Made by a program: the position numbers and the translations under genes | Assembly (NCBI GenBank): GCA_037447655.1 | Contig: JBBHKE010002445.1 | Span: forward strand, 402,020 to 466,019 | Length of the DNA stretch: 64,000 bases | Direction of reading: 5' to 3' | Origin: Zygnema cylindricum | Lineage: Eukaryota; Streptophyta; Zygnematophyceae; Zygnematales; Zygnemataceae | Shown: one piece after another, positions 20,797 through 31,378 of the stretch | How positions within the stretch are numbered: position 1 is the first letter of the stretch | Layout: each line of letters starts with the position of its first letter | Notes under the pieces: generated by a model | Databases searched by the model: none | What the model saw: the letters and a program-made list of their open reading frames with translations, nothing else | What the model was told of the DNA's origin: nothing

Positions 20797-21808
20797 TACT
20801 CAGCCACAAGGTAGCCACTAGGCTCTTGGGTCTTCAACGTATTCTTTACAAGAGTTATCTCGTACGAAAGCAACGAAGCAAAATAAATAATTCCAACCAA
20901 AAACAAGGAAAACTCAAAATTCGGCCAAAATCCACCTTCCATTCCCAACCGAAAATACAAACAACACAAAACAAACACCCAAACCGTCTAGTTGTTCGTG
21001 GGAAGGGCAGTCGGATCCGGATGCTTCTCCACACGAACTCCAATCCACCACTTCCCAAAAATGACACAAGTTGGAGGGAAACCTTCCGGACTTGGCTTTG
21101 AGCCGCGTGGATTAAAAGCGTGGGCAAAATTACAAAGGAGAATGTACGTAAACTATCTAGCCTCTACAGCTAGCTAGCAAAAGAAAGGAGGAAACTTGAG
21201 CAATCAGTGAGAGAGAGAGCAAGAGAAAGCTCCACCGCCAAGAGAAAATTCTTGTCCAAAAGCTAGAAATTCTAAGTCTGAAAATAGACTAAGTATTAGC
21301 TACGCTACGCCTACGCAAACCCTAACCTAAGTCTAGGCTAGTTCACATGAAAGAACTACTTAGAATGTTGGCCAATAGGCAGCCAACATTGTTTGCCGCA
21401 CATTCCGCATAATCCACTGTCCGAGGGTAAAAACCCTCCCTAACTACATGTATGCGCGAACCTACATGGGTTCGCGACTTAAATAAACATATGTATCGAA
21501 GCGTCGCCCGGAAATCGCGATACGCCTCCAAACGATACTTCACGTCGATACTCCCAAAATCGCGTGCGTACACACGAAACGAAACATATTGCACGAAATA
21601 TATAGTATCGCACGAAATACTTGAAAAATGTGTACCTGCGCATGAAACGACATGGTACCACGCACGAAATTAGTATTTGTTCTATTAGACGTGTACGCGA
21701 ATCGCGTACACATCAAACATAAATAAATCGCGGTCGCACGTGCGACCGAAAATCATACACGCACGCCGAAATATCGTGCGTGCAAGAATGATATCGTGCG
21801 CGCGTGAA
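20797..21808 (+). repeat. Direct repeat, left copy of 4.1-kb insertion
   Basis: This runs from ACTCAGCCACAAGGTAGCC to GATATCGTGCGCGCGTGAA and matches 23,530-24,540 at very high identity. Sampled differences include TCCACCTTCC against TCACCCTTAC and GCTACGC against GTTACGC. It contains a plain CGCACGAAATA-rich half toward its right end. Confidence 0.85.
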
Positions 21809-22928
21809 GGATGGGTCGGTTGTGCCAAAGCTGGGCTGGCAGGGAACCTACGAGTGTGAGGAATAGGAAAGGTTTCCTCCGGGAAGACTTATTCGGTCCC
21901 CTCTAGGTATGACCTAGATGAAACCGAGGACAGCGATGACGTAGATGTGAGACCAGACCGCACTGACGGCGATCGGCGATTCGCAATTGGATCGGATGTG
22001 GTCCACGATTCGGGAAAATCCGAAGGATTTAGCTGCGGAGGACGATAGAGTGTACCTCCTCGGGTGGACCCGGATAAATATTGAAGGTTATCCCAATTTG
22101 TGGGCATAAACAAAGGGGAAAACCCTGACTACAATAATGAAATGTTTCGCACGACCTAACCGAGATGCAACACGTGTCAGACCAATCCACTCACCCAGTC
22201 AACACACTCAGTCAGTATCAAGACCCGATGGTCATATCTAGCAAGAAGCCGGTTTACCAAAACCTCTACCCTACAAACAGTTGGCAAGGCCAAAGGGCCA
22301 GATCTATAAAAACAAGAAAATGGCTATCCAGGCACCTTTGGGTGGAGATCTACAACAACACAGTCGGGAAAAGGTCTACACAGTGCCACCCACGGCAAGA
22401 TCTAGGAAGAAATCCCACTCCTGATAGTCACACGAAAATCCAAGGCCACTTAGGGCCAGATACCATGCAGGGAAAGCAGGAAAATGCCAATGCTCAATAA
22501 GAAAGGTTCACAATGGAACCAATCCACACCGCTTCCCTACACGCGTGTCTACACGAAATCGGAACGCTCCTGCACCCGCAAGGCATCGACACTATACAGA
22601 CACCTTTATTACTCTGGTGAGCACTAAGGGTGAACCGAACTTGTTCGAAGCAAGTCGGGTTTTGCAAAGCTCCCGGGGATAAAATTTGCTCCACGAAATT
22701 CGCTCCACGTAACGTCTCCCAAAATAACCCTACGTATGGTGAAGATGTACGCCGTGGAATGTTAGGGAACCAATGGAATGGAAAAAAATAACGTTGGGTT
22801 GATGAAAAATAACCAATAAGAAGCACAAAGGTGATAGATAGGAAAAGGGTGTTAGAATAAAGTCGTAGGCCGCTCAAACTCTAGATATACAGCCAATCTG
22901 GTGACCACAATACTCCAAAGCCGGCAGC

Positions 22929-23190
22929 AAACCCTAATTCCACTTGAAAAATCTTAATTCCACTTGAAAAATCCTAATTCCAAAGCCAAACCCTAATTCT
23001 AGACGGCTAAAACTCAAAATCTGCAGCCAAGGAATAGAAGGATACCGTCCTAAGGACTAGAATCAAAAGGAATAAACCCTAAATCTGCTGCAACCCTAAT
23101 TCTGCAGCCAAAACCCTAATTCTGCCTCCAAACCCTAATTCTGCAGATTAACCCTAATTCTGCAGATTAACCCTAAATTTGATACAAAAT
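22929..23190 (+). repeat. Telomere-like AACCCTAATTCTGCAG tandem cluster
   Basis: About ten degenerate units of AAACCCTAATTC(T/C)..., spaced 16-25 bases apart, lie in the middle of the 4.1-kb insertion. The core AACCCTAA is the plant telomere/telo-box word, but the unit is longer than the telomeric heptamer. Confidence 0.75.
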
Positions 23191-23529
23191 TTAGGTTTAA
23201 CACTAAAGCCAAGAAATATAGTGGTGACAGAATAAGAGACAAAGATTAAAAGAAAGAAATAGCGGAAACAAAAACAATATGTTTTTTTTTTCTTTTTTCT
23301 TTTTTTTTATAAAATAAAATTTATAAAATTAATTAATTTTGTAATATTTTTATTTCAAAGCAAAACTGAACACGAACTGTAATTTGGAAAGAAAATAGAA
23401 GAGACCAAGCTATGAATTAAAACTGAAAATGAAAGGTGATATTTTTTTCTTTTATAAAATAAATTTGATATTTTTAATAATTTAATTCAAATAAAAGCTT
23501 TTGAAATGCGAAGTCTTTTGGACAAGAAT

Positions 23530-24540
23530 ACTCAGCCACAAGGTAGCCACTAGGCTCTTGGGTCTTCAACGTATTCTTTACAAGAGTTATCTCGTACGAA
23601 AGCAACGAAGCAAAATAAATAATTCCAACCAAAAACAAGGAAAACTCAAAATTCGGCCAAAATTCACCCTTACATTCCCAACCGAAAATACAAACAACAC
23701 AAAACAAACACCCAAACCGTCTAGTTGTCCGTGGGAAGGGCAGCCGGATCCGGATGCTTCTCCACACGAACTCCAATCCACCACTTCCCAAAAATGACAC
23801 AAGTTGGAGGGAAACCTTCCGGACTTGGCTTTGAGCCGCGTGGATTAAAAGCGTGGGCAAAATTACAAAGGAGAATGTACGTAAACTATCTAGCCTCTAC
23901 AGCTAGCTAGCAAAAGAAAGGAGGAAACTTGAGCAATCGGTGAGAGAGAGAGCAAGAGAAAGCTCCACCGCCAAGAGAAAATTCTTGTCCAAAAGCTAGA
24001 AATTCTAAGTCTGAAAATAGACTAAGTATTAGCTACGTTACGCCTACGCAAACCCTAACCTAAGTCTAGGCTAGTTCACATGAAAGAACTACTTAGAATG
24101 TTGGCCAATAGGCGGCCAATATTGTCTGCCGCACGTTCCGCATAATCCACTGTCCGAGGGTAAAAACCCTCCCTAACTACATGTATGCGCAAACCTACAT
24201 GGGTTCGCGACTTAAATAAACATATGTATCGAAGCGTCGCCCGGAAATCGCGATACGCCTCCAAACGATACTTCACGTCGATACTCCCAAAATCGCGTGC
24301 ATACACACGAAACGAAACATATCGCACGAAATATATAGTATCCCACGAGATACTTGAAAAATGTGTACCTGCGCATGAAACGACATGGTACCACGCACGA
24401 AATTAGTATTTGTTCTATTAGACGTGTATGCGAATCGCGTACACATCAAACATAAATAAATCGCGGTCGCACGTGCGACCGAAAATCATACACGCACGCT
24501 GAAATATCGTGCGTGCGAGAATGATATCCTGCGCGCGTGA
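23530..24540 (+). repeat. Direct repeat, right copy of 4.1-kb insertion
   Basis: This is the second copy of the 20,797-21,808 repeat. Here the repeat runs on into an 18-bp-periodic array that reaches the element end, whereas the left copy switches to unrelated sequence. High identity suggests a fairly young insertion. Confidence 0.85.
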
Positions 24541-24722
24541 ATGAAATCACGCGCACGCCGAATATCGTGAACGCGTGCACGATATCGTGCGCGTGGACAC
24601 AATATTGCCCGTGCGTGCACCGTATTGTGCACGCATGCAGAATATCACGCGCGCGAGCACAATATTGTGTGTGCGTGCACGATATCGTGTACGCATGCAA
24701 AATGTTGTGCGCGCATGCGTCC
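24470..24722. repeat. 18-bp periodic CpG-rich array (CACGATATCGTGCGCGCG-like)
   Basis: Words such as CGATATCGTGCGCG, ACAATATTGTGTG and GTGCACGATATCG recur about every 18 bases. In translation this gives a His/Thr/Ile pattern every six residues. Each unit is close to palindromic. It fills the right end of the 4.1-kb insertion. Confidence 0.78.
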
Positions 24723-24745
24723 GATACCATGCGGCATGACAACAC

Positions 24746-25610
24746 TCGGTCCGGACTTATCAGACTGATTTTTTTGTCTATCCCTTTATACCCTCGAAAT
24801 GGTTTCCTCGGATCCTTGTTTCTCTAATCGGTCTCGACTGCTAAGACTTGTCCGTTCTTTCCTCCGCTTCGGATCTTTATCGTATTATCTAGAACGAGAA
24901 TCATCCCTACCACAAAGTTCTTGGTCCACCTGGAATCTGGTAGATCTTGTACGCGGTTTACTATATTCTCATAATTATCGTGTAACTTCATGAGTAGACA
25001 GTTAACCTTCATCTTTTCCGTTTCTACTTGTCTATCACTCTCTTACTCTATAAAAAGTGTCACAAGCTCATTACACAAATCTAGCATTTTCCCTCCTTTG
25101 AATTCATAAGCATCAATTTTCTAATCTACCAGCTGTTGTTGCTCAATTGTACCACTTTAGTACAGTTCTATAAATGCCACCTAAAAGTCGGATGCCTTTT
25201 CTACTTCCAAATGAGGAGATGCAAGCCCTTGAGTGAGATGGCGGAGGATGAAGTGCTTTGGCGCCATATTATTATAGTCCCATGTGTCAATATCATTCTC
25301 CTCGTTCCTTCGAATAGGTGACATGAATGCTGACCCAGTTGCTATCGAAGTGATTATCTCTTTTTCTTTCTTTTTTTCCATCTCAATGCTTTCCCCATCC
25401 TTACTCTCCTGCAGTGGAGCTAGATCTGCATTTTTGGTAAACCAAGTCCTAGCAAACCCTGGAGGAATGTCCAAGCTGGATGGACCCCACACTCGACCAC
25501 TTACTATCCCCCAAAATCTTTTCTCGCACAGAGCTCCTGTCATCATAATCTCCCAAAATATGAAGCAAGTTTCGTTAAATATGGGCACCCTAGAGGGTGG
25601 GCCGATAACC
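24746..25610 (-). pseudogene. Antisense copia gag
   Basis: On the minus strand gag starts at an ATG near 25,630 (MATTKLQVIGPPSRVPIFN), inside or at the end of the LTR. It continues through ALCEKRFWGIVSGRV, MAPKHFILRHLTQGL (to about 25,181) and, after stops, MKVNCLLMKLHDNYENIV and KDPRKPFRGYKG before the insertion at 24,741. Part of the knuckle region and all downstream parts lie beyond the insertion at 19.6-20.6 kb. The primer-site-like segment is at 25,596-25,610 with one mismatch. Confidence 0.86.
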
Positions 25611-26165
25611 TGCAATTTTGTGGTCGCCATTGACCCACAAAATGGGCAGCCTATGTAAAGCCTCGAGGATAATTTATGCCCCTTACTCTTTCCCAAAGAA
25701 TAAGTGCAACCCTAGCACACAAGTATTCTGACCACCCTCACCTCTGTGAGGACCCGACTCCCTTGAACCAAATGCAAAAAGAATCACTGAAATTGCTCCC
25801 CTGAGTAGTAAGTTATGACTGGTCAAAGATGGCTTTTATAGTTACAAGCTCTCTTAGAGAGAGGTACCTAAATTTCACTAAGTCCTGGTCTGCCTACTCA
25901 CAACTACCTACTACTAAACCCTAGTCAAATAGGAACACTGTATAGTACTATAAGGTATAGTGGCCGAAGTACTTATTATACGGAATTCGTACGACATGGC
26001 CTTCAAGGTGACGCCTGTCAAATCGAGAGCCATGGTTCCTCCTCCCATCTTCTGTGATTTCCAATAATGTGGTGCCATGTGGCATCGCGTAACGTTATCT
26101 TCAAAAGGGCACCAAAAGCTCATTCTGAGTGGCGGCTGAAGTGAGGGTCGTCCGATCAAATATAT
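25611..26165 (-). repeat. 5' LTR of the antisense copia (3' two-fifths only)
   Basis: On the minus strand this aligns with the 3' half of LTR B. It has a CGTACGAATTCCGTA block, a GTAGTAGGTAG...GGACTTAG block, CTCTCTCTAAGAGAG, a TATAAAAG box (plus 25,833-25,840), GTGATTCTTTTTG and an end of AAAATTGCA. Homology fades at about 26,165, so the U3 region is truncated. Confidence 0.75.
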
Positions 26166-27760
26166 ATTTACACTGTTCGGATTCGCGTCCGTGCATGAAT
26201 TGTTTTATATGCACATCGTTTTCAGTTTGGGGTGAATTAGCGGTTGCGTCATTGTTTATTTATTTAACAATTCTGATAAGTATATCATTTCTTTAACGAC
26301 TTAATGGATAAGGAGTCAGATTATATGGGATTCCCAAGATCTAAGATCGATTCTTCGCTAGGGCGTCATTTTGGTAAAACGCCATCTACTTCAATCTGCC
26401 ACATTCTGAATAAGGCGGCAGCCATGGCCTGTCTTTGATCGTCTCTCTCTCTCCTTTTAGAGTCTCACTAAAATTGAGAAGTGAACCATTAATTACCTCT
26501 TCTTTTGGCCTAGAAAATACCGAAAGAAAACCATTAATTTCTACAAAAAACAATCAAGTTATGATTACCAATGTGGTTTATCGTTGGTAAATCGTTAAAA
26601 CAATGGTAAAACTTCCAACATATCTATTCTAGTAAATAACAATGCTTCAAGTAAGGCGATTAACGTTGATGGTGGTAGATGTCACAGTGTATTAATTTAC
26701 TATTGGTAAACAATTTTTTTGGGAATAACTATTTTTTGTTGGGTCTTGAGAATTGTTGTTATCGATTATGTTATGGAAAGACGATATGATGTAGTGTGCT
26801 TGTAATAATGATACATGTAACCTGTATATTGCTTCACCATTTCATATCGTGAATTTTCATTGTTTTCATATGTGTCAAAGTGTCTTGTATTATATACGAT
26901 ACTTATTACGTTGGAAAAGCTGGTATACACAGTTGTCGCTATAGTATATATTTTTTTAATGTATTAATTAGGAGGTAACTTCACTCGCTAATTAAATCGT
27001 TGTTGCGTTTTTTTTTTTAGTTGTTGCCCGCTTTTAAGTAAACGGGCATTGATGTAAACGAGAAATGCTAAGACAATGGGGGTACCGAAATGTCTTTTTT
27101 TCTACAATAGGTTGTAGATTTTAACTCGGTTTTGTTTGTGATTTTTGTGTGTCTTGCAATATCGATGTTACATATGCATTGGTATATGATATGATATGTT
27201 GAAATAGTGTTTATCGTCCAGTTCAATGAAACAATGATTTAAAAATTGGAAGTTTTTTTATGAGAGAGATATTAGGAGTAAAGAAATAGAATGATGGTTG
27301 GAAAAAATGGGAAGAGGGGGGAACAAGGAGTGAGAGGGGAGATGAGAGGAGGGGGGAGAAAGGGAGAAAAAATGTAAAAAATATATAAGATATATCTTTG
27401 AACCGATTCATCGGCGATATACTACACCGCCAATCCCTATTAACGTAGAAGTTTCTTTAGCGTATACGAATAATTAGCGTGGTTTACGCAAATTGGGAAT
27501 TTGGAAATTTTCGAAGAAATCGTCTACTCTAATTAAGTATTAGGGTTTTTTTAAATAGTATGGATAATTCTATTTGAGAATAAAATAAAATAAAAGCGGG
27601 ACAGAATTAGCGTACACTACGCTAATAGTGATTGTCGGTGAAGTCGATACACGACGAACCCCCAAACTGAGCGAAAACCTGTCCTATGGTTAGTATAAGA
27701 CTTATTAGAAACCGCCGGTACGATTACAATACACAGCACTAAAATTTCTCCCGATTCTTG
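26166..27760. other. Gene-free A/T-rich DNA
   Basis: No convincing exon, RNA gene or transposon end was found here. A GA-rich purine stretch lies at about 27,250-27,370, and a T run near 27,007. Short minus-strand frames in the purine stretch are low complexity. Confidence 0.6.
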
Positions 27761-28698
27761 GCCTTTTTGCCTAGTTGTTCAAATTGCGCGATTTTTTCAT
27801 TTTTTCCAGTTTCTACGTATTGTACGTGACTTTTGAAAAAATCGAAAAAAAATGTCTACAGTAAACTGAAACTGTCAATTACAGAAAACCTATTGACAAA
27901 TTACAGTAACTGTACTGTTTTTTACTAAAATCGTACGCAAGTTGATGAAAAGATATGATGCATGTATCGGTAGTTTCTGTTCTGTAATCTGAACAGAGTG
28001 TTCACGAATATGTACGGAATTTTATTGTACATCTACCGACAATTTCAAAAAGAGACTTTGCAACGTCACACTATTTGCGCGCCGTAAGTTAAAAATGTAA
28101 ACGGACGTCAATTTTCTGAAAAGAAGGCGCCATGAAAAAATCAATAGTTGAAAGCGAATCTTGAAAAAAGACGCCATTACTGACGCCATGGAGACTGACA
28201 CACAATATTATTCTGACAAAATTGAGGCATTGACCAGAATTTGAACCCGGACCTACAGATTGACTCAACGCTATAAGAGCTAGTCGTTTGTCACTAGTTG
28301 ACGTAGATGTTCCGTTGTGCACAATGGGTGTGTTAATGTTTTATATAATCAAATTTTGGGAAGTGATGATGGCAGTGACTGTTTTGGTTGCGCACTGCAC
28401 TTACGTCATTTTGTCAAACAATGTACTTTTGAAGTAGACATTGCTACAAGTAAAGTACTGTTTGAGTCTAAATTTGATGGTCAATCGGTTGGACAACTTT
28501 GACTTTTGAAATATTGTTTCAACAGCTTAAACTTTTGCCGCGCTTGCGAATGTCGACCGTCATAATAAAATTTGCAATTCACACGGCCGACAAATGTTTA
28601 CGGTAACAAAACTGCGCCAGCCACATGTAAATAAAAGTGTTGCAAACAGTCACTTTTTGTCGTTACATGAGCTTCACGGTGAGAGCACGTTGGATATT

Positions 28699-29093
28699 AA
28701 CTTAGCAGCAAAATTAAAATATAGTCGTTTAAGGGTTACATTGAACTTAGACGCAAATTAAAATGAAACATCTTTAAATTGAAAGTACTGTAAGTCTTGT
28801 ACAAAAATTTTAAAACGCACGAAACGAAATTTTGTTGTCGTGTTAAAATGTTGATTCGTACATAGTGTGGCTCGATTTCATCGCGCTTGACGACGCGCAT
28901 TTTTTTCATTTAATTTCAATTGATATTTTTACGCTGATTCGTTTTATTATAGTGTACAAAGTTTATTTCGTTTCGTGTGTTTTAATATTTTCGTACAAGA
29001 CTTACAATACTTTCGGTTTAAAGAAGTTTCGTTTCAATTTACGTCTAAGTTTAATGTAACGCTTAGACGACTAGATTTCAATTTTGCGGCTAA
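28699..29093. repeat. Foldback (inverted repeat) element inside M1
   Basis: The arms at 28,699-28,840 and 28,960-29,093 are reverse complements with scattered mismatches (for example AAGTCTTGTACAAAAATTTT against AATATTTTCGTACAAGACTT, and CTTAGACGCAAATT against AATTTACGTCTAAG). The spacer is about 120 bases and A/T-rich. There is no coding sequence. Confidence 0.75.
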
Positions 29094-29873
29094 GGGTGCG
29101 TCTCCATGTGCCAAAGTAAGGGTTTTTTTTTGTCGTTTTCCTGTAAAACTTAGAGCCGTACCGCGTAAGTTTCAACCATACAAAAAAATAGAAAAAATGA
29201 GAAGTACATTTTGCGTTATCATCGAATTTAGGATGTACTACATGTTGTCGTCTTGTGTTCTTCGACCCACAGCCACGCCAAAAAATGTCATCTTCAAACT
29301 TTTCTTTAAAAAATAAGGACGATGTGTTTTAAAACAAAATATTTTCGAAAAACAAATAGGAACACGTATTATCAAGTGTAAAAAAAAATTACAAAATTTT
29401 CAAAGAAATTCAAGTGACGCGATAGGTACATTATTCGTTATATTTTGTCCATTTGCGTTCACGTATGACGAGGCAAAGTACACAATTTGTTAATTTTTGT
29501 CCGTTTGCGCCGCGTACGGATTTTATTTTGCCAGGGGTCTCAAGATTCCGATGCCATTTCACGTCGACCGGACAGGCAACGCAAAGGCAAAGTGCATCTT
29601 CTTCAACTGTGAAAGGGCACAAGCTGGAAGGCGGTACGTCTACAATGTCACGAAAACTCATGCGACGTCACAAGCAGTTACAAAAAATAACGTGTGTCGT
29701 CACAGATTGTAGACGCTGTCACTTGTCACGGGTATTGTCATCCTATACAATCGTCACACGCTTAAGTAACTATGTCGTTGTTACATATAGGGACAACCGA
29801 AATCCGGGTCCGCCGGATCTGCGCTAAAAAACAAAGTTATTTCTCTAAGTTTCAAGTACATGGAGACGCATCC
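29094..29873. mobile_element. PIF/Harbinger-like MITE H1 with TAA duplication
   Basis: The termini GGGTGCGTCTCCATGTG and ACATGGAGACGCATCC are inverted repeats, flanked by TAA on both sides (29,091-29,093 and 29,874-29,876). GGG-type ends with a TAA/TTA 3-bp duplication fit the PIF/Harbinger group. The 780-bp interior is non-coding. It shares a subterminal TGTCGTTTTCCT word with H2 at 42.6 kb. Confidence 0.75.
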
Positions 29874-30248
29874 TAAAAAATATATGAAACAATATTTTGA
29901 GAGTCAAAGTTGTCCAACTGATTGACTTTCAAATTTAAGCTCAACGGTACTTTACTTGTACCAATGTGTAATTCAAAAGTACAATTTTTGACAAAATGAC
30001 GTAAGTGACTGTGTGCAACCAAAACAGTCGTTGCCATGATCAATTCCCTTAAAAAAAATTACCGCTCATTTAACGGAAAGTTTACAAACTGCGGTACATG
30101 TTCAATTCAATTTTTTTAACATGTACGAAATTGTATGGAGATTTTTACGATTTTTTCAAATCGACCTCTCCATTTTTTACGGATTGTACGTGCGTTTGAA
30201 TCATGCGTAAAATGCGTTTTGAACAACTATGCCTTTTTGACAATAATG

Positions 30249-31233
30249 CATAGTTGTTCAAAACTCATTTTACGCATGATTCGAACGTGCGTACATTACG
30301 TAGAAACTGAAGAGGTCGATTTGAAAAAATCGTCAAAAACATTAACGATTTTTTTTTCCGTACAAATCCGTACATGTTAAAAAAATTGAATTGATAATGT
30401 ACCGCAGTTTGTACGCTTTCCGTCAAATGAGCGGTAAAAAATAAAACATGGATTCAAATAATTATCACACCTTACGTACGCATCGGAACATCTACATCAA
30501 CTGGTTACGGTCAATCCCGTCAGGGGATAGTAAGGGCGTATGTTGTCACAGGTTCAACTCCTGCGAAACACTCATTTTTTGTCAGAATAAATTTGTCAGT
30601 CGTTCACAAACAGGCAGCCATGGCCTTCTCTCTCTACCTTCCCGAGAGCATGCAACTTAAAAAAAACAAAGTATAGGCCATATGCAGATTCCATTTTTCA
30701 TCATTCAACATTGCACGACGTAATCCTCGAACTCTAAGCATGGCTGCTTTTTTGGAGGTCCGTGACTTCTTCGTCAACGGCTTCAACGGCAGTTTACTAA
30801 CTATTGCCGTGGCGTCGGTAATGGCGTCTTCCTTGAATTTTCACTTTCAACTGTTGAAGTATTTATGGCGGCTTCTTTTCGAAAATTTAAAGAAGACGCC
30901 CGTACACATTTTCAACTTACGACGCTCAAATAGTGTGACGCCGCAACGTCTCTTTTTGGAAATGTCCGTAGACGTGACGATTTATTTCCGTCTATTTCTG
31001 TGTACATTCTGATCAGTTTACTGAACAGAAAGTACCGATACGTGCATCGAATCTTTTTGTCAATTTTCGTACGGTTCCGTAAATATTCAAACAGATACCG
31101 TAATTTTTCTATAGGTCGCCGTAAATTTACAGTTCCAGTTCACAGTAGACGTTTTTTTGCTATTTTTTGAAAAGTCACATACAATACGTAGAAACTGGAA
31201 AAAAGGAAAAAATCGCGCGTATTGAACAACTAA
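30249..31233 (+). mobile_element. MULE-like non-autonomous element M2
   Basis: It starts CATAGTTGTTCAAAAC and ends ATTGAACAACTAA. The flanks ACAATAATG and GCAATAATG (30,240-30,248 and 31,234-31,242) are an 8-of-9 duplication. It is colinear with M4 at 46 kb and lies head-to-head with M1, ten bases from M1's duplication. It has a tRNA-like block (30,490-30,580) with a T-arm CAGG/CCTG around TTCAACT and a T6 run. Its right end is 145 bp upstream of the Psb27-type start codon. Confidence 0.82.
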
Positions 31234-31378
31234 GCAATAATGTATCGATAAAGGAAGTACAGTACTTGCAGTAAAATACGCGAAAAAACCATTTAGAAAA
31301 GTCAAACTTCCCTTCCGTACCACATACGTGGCAGAGGTGTACACCTTCTATCGCATAGCGATACACGGCGTAGTTACA

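Larger units (their letters stand above)
20605..24740. mobile_element. 4.1-kb non-coding insertion splitting the antisense copia gag
   Basis: The host copia reading is interrupted here and resumes beyond 24,746. AACAC is present on both sides (20,600-20,604 and 24,741-24,745), a 5-bp duplication as made by LTR retroelement integrases. The insert begins TGTCGTGCATG and ends GCGGCATGAC(A). Inside are two direct copies of about 1 kb flanking a 1.7-kb middle without gag or pol. It is best read as a non-autonomous LTR-type element. The direct repeats do not reach the left end, so deletion or rearrangement has occurred. Orientation is uncertain. Confidence 0.68.
27770..30230 (-). mobile_element. 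MULE-like non-autonomous element M1 with 9-bp target duplication
   Basis: The ends are CCTAGTTGTTCAAA and TTTTGAACAACTAT, giving inverted termini of about 14 bp and longer subterminal similarity to the other family members. GCCTTTTTG flanks it perfectly on both sides (27,761-27,769 and 30,231-30,239). A 9-bp duplication fits Mutator-like elements. No transposase is visible. The interior holds a second inverted repeat pair (28,345-28,527 and 29,886-30,045), a foldback (28,699-29,093) and a Harbinger-like insertion (29,094-29,873). A tRNA-like block on the minus strand (28,318 to 28,220) has a 5-bp T-arm around TTCAAAT. Confidence 0.82.

Noticed and set aside
24470-24722. CRISPR-like array
   Set aside because: Regular spacing, but repeats and gaps are all variants of one 18-bp palindromic unit inside a eukaryotic mobile element; there are no unique spacers or cas genes.
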